Source: Siphonodentalium dalli
Lineage: Eukaryota; Mollusca; Scaphopoda; Gadilida; Siphonodentaliidae
Direction of reading: 5' to 3'
Length of the DNA stretch: 64,000 nt
Assembly (NCBI GenBank): GCA_032622095.1
Contig: CP136067.1
Location: forward strand, 91,070,707-91,134,706
Shown: one piece after another, positions 1 to 10,494 of the stretch
How the letters are laid out: every line of letters starts with the position of its first letter
How positions within the stretch are numbered: position 1 is the first letter of the stretch
Program-made: the position numbers and the translations under genes
Notes under the pieces: model-generated
What the model was told of the DNA's origin: nothing
Seen by the model: only the letters and a program-made list of their open reading frames with translations
Database searches by the model: none

Positions 1-107
1 CAGAATGATTTCTGATATTAAAGACAGTGTCCAAACTGCTCAAATTAGATTATTAATTATGTTTCACGAGTCATTTTGTCAGCATCAAAGGCTTTAATTA
101 TTTAAAA

Positions 108-482
108 CTAGCTGATGCGCCCGACTTCGTAAAACACTATTGTTCGATCGGTCCAGAATCATGTCCATATGAGCGTATATAAGCTAGGTCAAGTTCAAGG
201 TAAAGGACACGGTCGCACGTTAAATTTGACCCGCCTATATTGTTCCCGGGATCAAAGTAAGCCTACATACCAAAGTTTAGTCGGATCGGTCGAGGTCCAG
301 ATACATGCCAATATGATCGTATACGAGCGAGGTCAAGGTCAAAGTCAATGACACGGTGGCACGTGAAATTGGACCCGCCAATATCGCTCCCGGATCAAAG
401 TAGGTCGAGCAGTTTTCGAGTCTATAGCATACAAACACAAACTGACATACACACAGACAGAAGTTCCAAAATATATGATAGA
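108..482 (-). mobile_element. Short non-autonomous Helitron
   Basis: On the plus strand the block begins A|CTAG and ends GA|T, which on the minus strand is a Helitron with a 5' TCTATCATATATTTTG start and a 3' CTAG end inserted between A and T. A weak hairpin-like CCCGA stretch precedes the CTAG. Inside are two diverged copies of a unit of about 140 bp (near 150-270 and 290-405), each with GGTCAAGGTCAA and GGACCCGCC-like words. The same end types recur at 15.5 and 27.6-31.8 kb. No protein is encoded. Confidence 0.6.
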
Positions 483-692
483 TAAGAATATTTGGGGAAG
501 TCGCATTTAAATTGATATGGCTAATTTCAACCAACATTGAAACTCAAATTATCCGTCGGTGGGCCGTCACAATTAAAGCACTCTTGCAAAGCGTAAAGTT
601 TCCGGCTGTTTTATTGTCTCCATCTGGAGATAAATCATGGCGCTGCATAACTTTCTCAAGTCTATGACTTGGATATTGAGGACCTGTAATGA

Positions 693-771
693 GTCGCAAT
701 TCTATACGAAATGTATTAACCGAGGGCACTAAATTTAGTGGACGAGGTTAATACATATATAGAATTGCGAC
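693..771. repeat. Imperfect hairpin, 79 bp
   Basis: GTCGCAATTCTATA at the left is mirrored by TATAGAATTGCGAC at the right, with inner arms AATGTATTAACC / GGTTAATACAT and a central CACTAAATTTAGTG palindrome. It could be a small foldback element or a hairpin RNA source. No target duplication is evident. Confidence 0.6.
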
Positions 772-2569
772 GAACGTGAGATCATTTTTATCACATTATC
801 GCATTTTAACAAGGAAAAACGAATTCGAAACAGCTTGGGACTTGGGTTAAACAAATTAATATTGATTTCCTTGTCACAACAAAAGTGGAAGTAAATAAAG
901 ACAACTTCAAGAAAACATATAGTTCCATTTTAAATGTAACTTTGCCTGTTGATAAACTTGTTCAACCACACTGATCACCAATGTTTATCTCACAGTCAAC
1001 ATGAAATAACCCAATACAAATTGAATATCATAAGTATGTTCTAGTTAACATAATAATAACATTGATCGATATAATTGCTCTTACGTCACTGCGCTTGCCG
1101 AGAATACACGTGTATCTTACTGCTAATATGAGGCCGGATTTAGGGGTTAATTATGTGATACATGTATGTGAAATAAAGTTCTTAAATATAATCAACTGAC
1201 CACTAACGAAACTGATGTATATTGTTGATGGTTGCAAGGAATTCGTGTGTAAACAGTACAATAATAAACGTAGCTGCATCATTACTAGATCGTTCCATGA
1301 TTCTCTACTCTGGCTATGCCAGAAGAGATCACATTACAACAGCTCAAGCACTTATTGACACATATTTAGTTTCCTACGGAAGTCTATCCACAGAAATGCG
1401 CGGAGACACGGGGTCTAATGTGACGCATGCTACAAATGTTCAACATTTGAAAATAAGCTGTCTGACGCAGCACTACTAGAACAAACAATACCAACATGCA
1501 AACAAGGGTTTCAGTCAGATAATCGTTCCGGGAAGTTTATAATACCAAATAATAAGCCGCGGTCGCTTCACGTGCATATGTGTTTCATTTGCGCGTAATG
1601 ATGAGATTATTCCCGACAGCCATCTGCAGCTTGTTGAATGTCGGGGAGCATTGGAAGGTTGAATTCTGCATTTGAGAAAAATAAAACATATATAAGATTT
1701 ATATGGACATATTTCTTTATCATTGCATAATGCTCGCTATTTAAATGAGGTCAGACTAAATACAGGCTCGAAAATCAAAAGGTTTGGTTACCTAGTAGTG
1801 CGTCACGGGAACTATATCACACGTAGTTGCAGACACCAATCAGGACAGTACGTGCGGGGACATCGATTGCTATCAACAATCCGGACACATTACAGCCGAG
1901 GTGCATAACGTAGGGTAAAGAAGCAAGCTATATCGATGGCTGTATACGGTATCCGTAATACACAATATGCCACGGGAACAAAATGTCAACAACATGAGTC
2001 ATCACATATAGTATATATCATTGACCAGTGCACGAGGTATTCCAACGGAAGTAGCCAATGTTCCTACATCCACGCAGAACGTTAGTACGTGTCACAAAAT
2101 TGACAGAATTTAAGTTTCCTGAAGTAGGTTTTACAATTATTGTACTTTAAAACAAAATAGAGCTAGTTTTAAATCGTCTAACACGTGTGTTGCCATCATT
2201 CCCCATAATCCAGTACACGGGGACTACTGGTCTCCCTTCGCTTCTGAAACAACTGTGCCGTTAGCTCTCAGTTCTCATGGGTAAGCTTGGGATACACCAA
2301 TCTACCCACACAAACCCACACATTATTTTCGATATTTCAACCAGGAATACAAATGTTCAAGAACATTTAGCACAGACCAACATTTCCGAAGATATAATTA
2401 AAATTAGTTCAATATACATGTATCATTGGCCAAAATATATGAAGGCAATAAGGACAACACAATGTAGTCAACTGCAGTCCGCAACTATATAATTATATGT
2501 GTGTGTGTATATATACCAACTCAATATAAATAAATTTAAAGAGGCATGGTCTGAATTAACGCTCCCATA
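772..2569. other. Unassigned non-coding DNA
   Basis: No gene, exon or recognisable transposon was found. Open frames here are short and resemble nothing known to me. A short (TG)n(TA)n tract lies near 2493-2512. Confidence 0.4.
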
Positions 2570-2830
2570 TTACAATTTCTTAGGCTTCGGGGTAATAAAT
2601 ATTTGATTTGATTCGAGGAACCCATCCATCAAAGCTCAGACTGATCAGATATCGATTTTTGAAATCGATTACATTTCGCTACCCGTACTTTTTAGGAAAA
2701 AGGTCAACGAGCCGACGCTCTAGGACCAAATTGAAGATGAGGTTTTGGGCATGTGTATACAATAGTTGACGGTGGTTAGCCGCATTATTTTTGGACAATT
2801 AATCGATTCTGATAACTGAAGCGGCATTTA
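2570..2830 (+). repeat. Dispersed repeat, also at 53.9 kb
   Basis: This stretch and 53890-54240 share ordered blocks: GAATTAACGCT, GCTTCGGGG, a GATTCGAG run, ATCAGATAT, then GGTGGTTAG / AGTGGTTAG and ATCGATTCTGATAAC. They are two diverged copies of one interspersed repeat in the same orientation. It has no coding content and no defined ends. Confidence 0.5.
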
Positions 2831-5029
2831 ATTTAAACAATATATATATATGACCAGTCTGTGTAATGTCATAGGTCATGTCCGATATATGACCAGTCTC
2901 ATCTATGCTGACAGCCTTTCGTTTCGCAGAACTACGAATGACGATGTTACGCCTCCTGTCGTTCGTCATTATGACATATTGTGAGCTGCCGTTCGATGTT
3001 GTTTTAATTGATCCGTTAACCGCTGCCATCAACTTATGTAACCGGAGCGTGGAGGGGGTTTCCAGATCTAGGACATTTTATGTATGTTGTCAAATAGCTA
3101 GACTTGACAAATAGAGGGATAAGATTTTACATGATTACCCAGTCCTCAATGATGTGTGGAAATTCAATGAGTTTGTTAATAATTAATAATTTATTCTGTA
3201 TGTATCTGACAATATTGATAGGTACCAGTATGAATAATGATTTAATTTATCTAAATATGAAAAATTGCGATTGATGCTCCCTACTTCTTTCAATATAGAC
3301 TACACGACATACATAGGGCGTAAGTATTACCAATAGTATTAGTATTCGTAAGTCAACTGACCATCAAAGCTTGCATTCGTATGAATTACCGGAATACTTC
3401 ATGATATTTCTGTATTAGAAGTATGCAATGCGATATAGTCCATGAGATAGAAAATGAAAAAATGACTTTCGTTGCACCCCAGGGGGGGGGGGAAAGGTTT
3501 TTTGGTGTCTATAGAAAGCTTATAGCACCAGGAACAAAATTTGACTTGTTGGCCTTGACAAAAAGTGTCCGTTTGGCCGCTAGGGGGCGTAATCCAAGAT
3601 GGCCGCCAATATTCCCGCCAAAATAGGAAATAATAGATAGGAAAAGACTGTATGTCAATCAAAACGGTTTTTGCCGCCAATTGAGTTACATGAAACATTT
3701 TAAACACATAAACAAAAATTTAAGACATTAAAGTGGCACTTTGGGAGTCAAATGCTGTAAATAAAGAGCGTTTTATGATTTTATATGACGGGAGTTTTTG
3801 GGTTTTTGTGCTTTCTTGCACCTTAATATGACAGTCTGGGAGCCAATGGCGGTACCCTTGCAACGCTATGGGACTTAACTTTCCCCACCCATTTTGTTCT
3901 TTATTATGTCCTTCAACTTTTAATGTTAACAAGAACAAAAAGTGGCCGTATAGACTCCAGAGTCAGTTTGATGCAAATTATAGCTGGAAACTCTAGTAAA
4001 ATGTATACTAATGTATATATTTCCATGAAGCTAGCACACAATGACACTTCGATAGGGCACAATTGAAAGCCCCAATCCAAAATGGCCACCGAAAGTTGAA
4101 AATATGACATTTTTTCACTTACATCTTCTAGATCAGTTTATTTTGTTTGGAAATGGTTGAGAAATGAGACTTTATTTTGTATTGTATATATTAACTGATC
4201 ATTGGAGCAATAGAATATGCAATTACTGGGCTCCTAGCCCCGTCCGATCCCTAAACAATTCGATTTTTCAGAATGCGGTATTAAATTTCACACAAAAAAA
4301 TCACAATTGGGATTCTAGTCATATTTCTACAAGAAATGAACATAAATTTGTAATGTAAGTGAGGCATATCATTACCTATGAATATTCCAACTCATTGGAA
4401 CCAAAATTGTTACTTTGGCTCAAAATGGCTGCCAAAAAGACCGTCAAAATACGGGAAATGGTAGATACTACCTCAGCATGCCCTTCAATCGCTTACAAGT
4501 TGTGGTTGATGTATACAATTGGCTATTCTGTCTTCTATAATTGAATACTAACATGTCTGATGCACCATGGTTTTTGATACTATTGTCACCTCTGACATTA
4601 CCCGAAATATTGGAGTTTTCTCTCACAAACTTGACAAAAAATATCGGCAAAAATTAACTTTTCATGTCTGGATCATTTGTTCAAGTGAAATGTAACTATG
4701 ATATGAAAGGTGATTATTGTTTTGGTCTATCATAATTGTGTCACACTACGGCATTTATAAACCATTTTCTCAAGATGGCAACCAAATTTGGTAATAAAAT
4801 TCACTTCTTTTACATATATCCCGAATATTAATCTCTGCGTTATCCGAAAAAAGGCAGCAAATTCATTTTAAAGATGCAGTATGGAATTTTTCCGAGAACC
4901 TCTTTTGTGATTCTGGCCATATTATTGAAAGGAAATGGGCAGAACTTTGCAACGGAACATAATATGTGGCTATTCTGGCCCATTATGACAAAATTTTTAT
5001 CAACTGGGTACAGGGTGGATGCCAAGATG

Positions 5030-6520
5030 ACAGCCAGGGAGTTACTGGTGAGGTGAATAGGCATACAAGGAGTGATTATATGGTCATGAGTGGGGTGTCC
5101 ATGGTAAGATGTGTAGGTATTCAAGGAGATATCGTGATCATGTGTGATGTGAAACGGTATGCATGGAGTGACTGTATAATGTATGGTTGTATGTGCCCAG
5201 TGTGGGTGTACCCGGTGTGGCTGTATGTCCATTGATATGGTGTATGGTCATAACTAGAGAAGCTATATGGCCACCTGTGTATTGTTCATGTATATACATA
5301 GAGTGACTGTAAGGTCATGGGCGGGATTATGACAGGTGGGGTGTATATGTAGACATGTGCTGTCTGTATGGTCATGGAGTGTCACAGTGGATAAATCGGG
5401 AGCTATTTAATGGTTATGGGTAATAATATAGGTGTATATATGTGCATGGAATGACTGTACGGTCATATTTGAAGTGTACATACATGGAGTAAGCTGGATG
5501 GTCATTGGCTATGCGCGTGGGTATATAGGGCCTGCCATTCTGGTAAAGGGTGGAATGAATATTTACGCGCGCCGCGTGTATAACTGGTGGCGAGATTCTC
5601 TTTTCTCGTGGGCGCTTACATTATCAATGGGTGTTTTATTAGTTTTATTTATAGAATGGGAATTTTTGGGATGATTAAAAGTCAAACTGCGAGCTGCAGG
5701 CAGAGTCCGGTAAAAGGTGTAGTTGGGGAATTTCAATTTCGTTTATTGTCGTTAATCAACGTTGATTAATTTTGATTTTTGGTTTGTGATAAACTATATG
5801 TCAATTACAAATAAAATAAATTTCTGCAGCCCACTGGGGGTTGTGGTCGGAGACGGTCGAGTCGGCCGCCGGTTCGTTAAGTAGGTGCTGGTTGTTAACG
5901 ATCTTGAGCGCGTTACCATTTCTGACATTGGTTATATTGTTATATATGTCGTGGATGGGTGTGCAGGCAGTATCTGTGTGATGATGGATGGCGTGCATGA
6001 GTATACAGTGAGTTGCTGAATGGTCATGTGTGAGGTGTATATGCATGGAAAGTATGAGTGGTCGTGGGTGCTGGTATTGGTATATTGGGAAGGGCTGAAT
6101 GGCCATTGGCGATGTGTATATGTATACCTGGATTGAATCTATGGTCATGGGTGGGCTGTATATAGATAGAACCACATGAGATATGTAATAAATGTATTTA
6201 TCGAGTGGTTATATGACTATGGAGGTGCCGAATACGTATACAGGTAGTGACTGTATGGTCAATGGTGAGGTGAATAGGTAAACAAGGAGTGACTTTATGA
6301 TCCTGAATGTAGTGAATATGTATACAGAGAGTGACGATATGGTCATATGTCAGATATATGGGTATGCCTGGTGTGCATGCATGGTGACTCGTGACTGTAT
6401 GGTCATTTGTTGTGTGTACGGTATAACCAAGTATGGCTGTATGGTCATGGGTCAGGTGTACGTGTATAAAGTGGGTGACTATATTGTCATTTTTGTGGTG
6501 TTTCTGTGAGGTAATATGTG
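5030..6520 (+). repeat. Degenerate minisatellite, forward half
   Basis: Diverged units of roughly 50-60 bp recur, built around GTGACTGTATGGTCATGG, GAGGTGTATATG and TATACA...GGAGTGAC. Units vary in length and several are deleted. A gap at 5560-5960 holds sequence not of this type. Confidence 0.65.
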
Positions 6521-6639
6521 GGTTGTACATGTGAAACCTTGGGTGTCTATCGCTTTCCAAAATAGCTCAAGGATATGTTAATCAATAGAGAGGTAATGTC
6601 AGAGTTCTCCATATTGATGGTCTGTCTGTATGTACAATG

Positions 6640-7060
6640 TGATAGCCACCCATTACCACACAGTAACTCCATATATACATAATCACCACACAAATGACAA
6701 TATAGTCACCCACCGTATACACGGACACCTGACCCATGACCATATAGCCATACTTGGTTATACCCGTACACACCAAAAATGACCATACAATACATGAGTT
6801 GCAATACATGAACACAGGGTATGATCCTACACACAACCCATAACCATATAATCACAGTCAATCACTGTATACCCATTCACCTCACCATTGGCCTTACGGT
6901 CACCACCCTATATACCTTTTATACACACACATGGCCTAATAGACATTCAAGATATACATACATACCACAACAATGACCATAGGGTCACTCCAGGTATACA
7001 TATCCACCTCACCACTGGTGATATAGCCACTTGCTTTGTGCACATACCCTCAGCCCTTTG
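6640..7060 (-). repeat. Degenerate minisatellite, inverted half
   Basis: The same unit appears as its reverse complement (CCATATAGTCAC, TGACCATA, CACCTCACCATTGG). With the forward half it gives the element its foldback layout. Confidence 0.6.
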
Positions 7061-8085
7061 TCTCCAATATGTATACTGTGTGATTTGGCCTACCCCTAAA
7101 CTGGCTGCCAAATTTGTGCTCCGTTGACAACAAAAAGGGGTGAAATCCATAAACACACCTTAGTTGAATCGACAAAATGGATTCATTTGAATTAAAAAAT
7201 GTTTTCAGCTGAAAGTTCAACTAGTTTTACCAATTAATCCTCACCTGTTTATTTTTTATAAACAAAAAATCAAGAAAAATGCCAAAAAAATTACATTTTC
7301 GAAAATAAGAGGATTTCAATAAGCCATAGGCCATAACGAAAATATTTTACATGCAATAACCAAAATTTCTTTACAATGTAGTTAGACTTACATATTAAAT
7401 ATGTTGTGAAAACATCAAGATGTATGGAGATAAATTTACTGAGTTACAAGACCCCAAAAATGGCATTTCGTCACGCGACCCCATGTCACAAAGCCAAATT
7501 TAAGTCCATGTTATGGAACGCACATTTCATCGGCATATATTTTCTCATTCTTTACCATAAATGGATGAAAAATTTGATTTATGTGCTCTAACCAGTAGGT
7601 TAACCACTTAATTAGTGAAAAAACACAAAATGATTATGTATTTTAACAAATAATTGATCCTAAAATCTGTTTTTTAGCTTATTTTGAAAATACGCCGAAA
7701 ATGGGGGCTCCGAAATCTGAAAAACGACAATTTTTGGTACAGAAATGTCCATAACTCAAAAAATATTTGACGAATATTAAAATGGTTTACGGTTCTGTGG
7801 CCAGCATGGTGAGTTCTACAAAATAAACTCAAAATTGAAAAAGATTAGACCAATTTGATATTTTCATGAACACCCCTAACCTAAGCAATGTGACAAAATC
7901 GCAAATATTTTGGGTCATTAATTCTAATTTTGTTTGAAAACGGACACCTAAATCAAGGGCCAACAAGTGAGATTTTGATCAGAACATATCTTACTATCAT
8001 ATTAAGCAATAAAACCTTTGCCCCCCTTGGGGTGCAGCCAAAATTTTATTTATGCATTTTCACAGTTCTATCTCATGGACTAATA

Positions 8086-8636
8086 AATAAGCATATACAA
8101 TATTGTTTTATGTTGGGTGAAAGACGCTCGTCTAACACGAAAACATATGCATTGGACCGTATCTATGTTTAAAACTTTGACAAATCTCATAATGAAACAC
8201 ATTCGAATATTATATATGTCTTGACTTGCCGCAACGACGGGCACATCATGGGTAGTAAAATTAATAGTTCGAGATAACTTTCGAAATATGCAATAGGAAT
8301 CTGAATCGGTTTGACTGACCACAATATTATGAGTGCGCTCTTTTACGGAGAGGGGACATTTAATAGCCATGGTATTGCTTTGCATAGATGGCACGCAGTG
8401 CGTTCCCGTAAAGTTCACTTGCCGCGTTTCGACACGAGACTGCGCTCCCTTACTGGGCACACATGGTTCCCTGCTCTTGGAGGGCACCTAGTGTATTCCT
8501 AGTAACCACAACAAACCAAGTGCTCAGTAATTTCACGAACCGGTATTTAACCTCCAGGGTCGCGACGTCGCCGGTAAACAAAAAAATTAACTGAGTCAAT
8601 TTTAATCGAAAGGTGAAAAGTAACCTCACTACAATA
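8086..8636. other. Unassigned intergenic DNA
   Basis: No exon or transposon was recognised between the right end of the foldback element and the repeats behind pseudogene B. Open frames of 60-135 codons on both strands have no recognisable motifs. Confidence 0.35.
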
Positions 8637-8817
8637 CCGACATTCAGAAAATCTGACAAAGGAATGGTTTGGTTGTATGCCCAGTGCCATCCAGCATGTA
8701 CTGAGCTGAACAAGTTTGTATGTTACCGTCATTCGGAATATTTGAGATTGCAATGCTTGGCTGCATACCCAGCATCGCCCGCCACGTAGCAGTAAGTTGC
8801 TCAAGTTTCTATGATGC
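8637..8817 (-). repeat. Two decayed tandem copies of the end of exon B3
   Basis: The end of the last CTLD exon of gene B (about 90 bp from CGTCATTCAGAACATCTGAC inward) is repeated twice more, at 8727-8817 and 8637-8726. All three copies keep CATTC-GAA, AATGGTTTGG or a decayed version of it, and an AGTAAG/ACTGAGCTG block. The two outer copies are more diverged and have no splice acceptor, so they sit as downstream debris of the locus. Gene A has a trace of the same duplication at 27252-27276. Confidence 0.6.
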
Positions 8818-8823
8818 CGTCAT

Positions 8824-9026
8824 TCAGAACATCTGACAGAGGAATGGTTTGGCTAGGCCCCCAAAGCCGTCCTCCATATAGTAAGCTGATCCAGTGTGTA
8901 CGATGACCAAGAACTCTTGTGTGTCTGGCTCACCTACGTTCCAGTCAGCAAAATGCAGCGGTTGGCCACCGTGGGTGTGCATAATGTCAGTAGCGCTAGG
9001 TCTGTGGCCATCGACTAAGAGAGCTT
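8824..9026 (-). pseudogene. Gene B exon 3: CTLD C-terminal half
   Basis: This is the last exon of the pseudogene copy of gene A. The acceptor reads GTCTGCATTTCAG|AAGCTC, and the exon starts in phase 1 and ends at TGA 8826-8824. The 203-base length equals that of exon 3 of gene A. The translation includes VDGHRPS, GGQPLHFADW, GEP, AYYMEDG and the closing AKPFLCQMF, whose cysteine pairs with the one in exon 2 in CTLD folds. This exon itself is open. The gene is broken by lesions in exons 1 and 2, so it is scored as a pseudogene. It could be expressed as RNA only. Confidence 0.75.
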
Positions 9027-9201
9027 CTGAAATGCAGACATGACATTGTACAACCCACATGTGTGTAAATATCAGGTAATTTGAGAGGGCTGAATCGTTC
9101 GCCGTTCGATCTAATATTTGCCTATATCCGTGCATGGAATTATATTTAACATATATCAGGTCAGGCATAAAATGTATTGAACCATTATGGTTAAATATGA
9201 A

Positions 9202-9480
9202 TGTTGCTGTTTTGCGATTTTGATAGACGCGGGATAATCGAAAATCAGTTCACAAAAATGGTTAAACGGCAGCACTTTAATGTGCCATATTCGTTTTTGT
9301 GCCGAAATTACATATACCATTCACAAATCTTTAACCTGATGACACATGCTAAGGATGTCAATTATAGCTCACGTGTATAACAACTATTATGGGGAGCGAT
9401 TGATATTATTAAATAAAATAAGTTGGCCGAAAAGTTTGGAAAACAGATTATATCTGGATACAAACTTCTGGTATATGAAG
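9202..9480. repeat. Segmental duplicate holding two empty insertion sites
   Basis: This stretch aligns with 31777-31932 plus 37281-37380 in the gene A copy: TGTTGCTGTTTTGC, GATAATCGAAAA, TGTCAATTA, then TATTATTAAATAAAATAAG and ATCTGGATACA. The copy here lacks the Helitron array (site at about 9201/9202, ATGAA|TGTTGC) and lacks the LINE (site 9366-9374, AGCTCACGT against the LINE target duplication AGTTCAGTC). It therefore shows both sites before insertion. Confidence 0.7.
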
Positions 9481-10098
9481 TAAAATCTACTCGTGATAGC
9501 CCATAGTTATCTTTAAACCGATGTAAATTCGAATTCAAGCGACTGATAGTTAGAAAGATAGGTTATTTATATTAATACATAGCACATTTTGGCACAACAG
9601 TTTGCAGACCGAATTGCATCTGAAAATAATTATGGGTGCTCAAATACGAATAGCTTGATGTGAGCATGTCCATCACGCAGGTACATGTACCACACCATAT
9701 GTACTACTTATAAATAAGAGAACGACACTCTGGTGGCAATAATGACTATACGAATTGGCGCCGCAGCCGTGTGCGGGTTTATCTACACCGAGTTTCACCG
9801 AACACACCAGAGGCGTGGTCATGAAAAACATTGGCGACACAGGGCTGATATTGATTTTGTTTTTGGAAGCACCCCGGTCACCCGCCACCCCCTTTGTGCA
9901 AACAGCAACAAATTTCTCCCAGGTTTTAGCACCTACCCACAAACTGCAGACTGTCATGCGGACCGTTCCCTCACTCATATTTAGTCTATATCCACTAATC
10001 ACCCATATCCTACCTAAATACATTTATAAATCAGCAGTAGGAAGTTTATATTTCAACTTGACTGAACAACGATCACAGCACATGTCAAAACAGCTTAA
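9481..10098. other. Intron 2 of pseudogene B, no feature
   Basis: Mostly unique sequence. A short match to gene A intron 2 (ATAATTATGGGTG near 9625, compare 37532) shows that the duplication continues. A frame of about 116 codons on the minus strand (10023-9673) has no recognisable domain or splice context and is not called. Confidence 0.4.
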
Positions 10099-10490
10099 CC
10101 CTTTACCCAACAGAACGGCCCTGTGCCAATGCATTCTCTTATATATGCGAGTCGACCATAGGTCGCCTCGCATATATAAGAGAATGCATTGGCTTAACAC
10201 ATTAAAAATTATAAAATTGTTAAATAATGTAAGAAAAAATGGTAAAAAGTGTTAAAAAAAGATTTTGTTTAGGCCAATGCATTCTCTTATATATGCGAGG
10301 CGACCTATGGTCGACTCGCATATATAAGAGAATGCATTGGCACAGGGCATAACTGTAACTATCACAATGTGGTCAAGGAGCCGGTTCCAATGATATCCAT
10401 ATTTGTATGGTTCTATTGAGACAGACCGAAGATATTTTAGGCTGTTGAAGCTTTATTTGGCCGGTTTTGGCCGGTTTGTTGGGTAAAGGG
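10099..10490. mobile_element. TTAA-type MITE carrying twin hairpins
   Basis: Terminal inverted repeats CCCTTTACCCAACA (10099-10112) and TGTTGGGTAAAGGG (10477-10490) continue inward as AGAACGGCC / GGCCGGTTTG. TTAA precedes the left end (10095-10098); the right flank is ATAA, one base off. TTAA target and CCCTTT ends are typical of piggyBac-like MITEs. There is no coding capacity in 392 bp. Inside, from 10119 to 10347, sits the twin-hairpin unit described separately. Confidence 0.6.
10119..10347. repeat. Twin 69-bp hairpin unit, copy 1
   Basis: The unit runs CCCTGTGCC ... GGCACAGGG. Next to each end is a 69-bp near-perfect palindrome (10125-10193 and 10273-10341): GCCAATGCATTCTCTTATAT, a GCGAG/CTCGC neck, a short GTCGACC-AT-AGGTCG top, then the mirror arm. 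The right palindrome is the exact reverse complement of the left one even at the asymmetric bases of the top. The spacer of about 79 bp is AT-rich. The same unit with a longer spacer is at 56636-57001. Confidence 0.85.
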
Positions 10491-10494
10491 ATAA

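Larger units (their letters stand above)
3434..8085. mobile_element. Large foldback element with minisatellite arms
   Basis: The ends are inverted copies. TAGTCCATGAGATAGAA near 3436 is matched by its reverse complement near 8066-8083. Further in, the left arm has TTGCACCCCAGGGG...AAAGGTTTT and the right arm CAAAACCTTTGCCCCCC...GGTGCAGCC, and both have a GACTTGTTGGCC-like block followed by GTGTCCGTTT. The centre carries a degenerate minisatellite in opposite orientations in the two halves (5030-6520 and 6640-7060). A second member lies at 46250-51700. No transposase was seen; the open frames are minisatellite translations rich in His and Thr. It could be a giant MITE or foldback of unknown superfamily. 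The outer 50 bp are uncertain. Confidence 0.55.

Noticed and set aside
4840-7156. Several open frames rich in His, Thr, Tyr and Val with repeated THDH-like motifs
   Set aside because: They translate the degenerate minisatellite in several frames and on both strands, and stop or shift with the units. The same happens at 47.2-48.5 kb.
9755-10255. A 166-codon plus-strand frame
   Set aside because: It runs through a MITE boundary and a hairpin arm and has no recognisable domain or splice context.
10125-10341. Two equal palindromic repeats with a spacer, considered as a CRISPR-like array
   Set aside because: Only two units, in inverted orientation, with AT-rich spacer and transposon-type ends in a eukaryotic genome.
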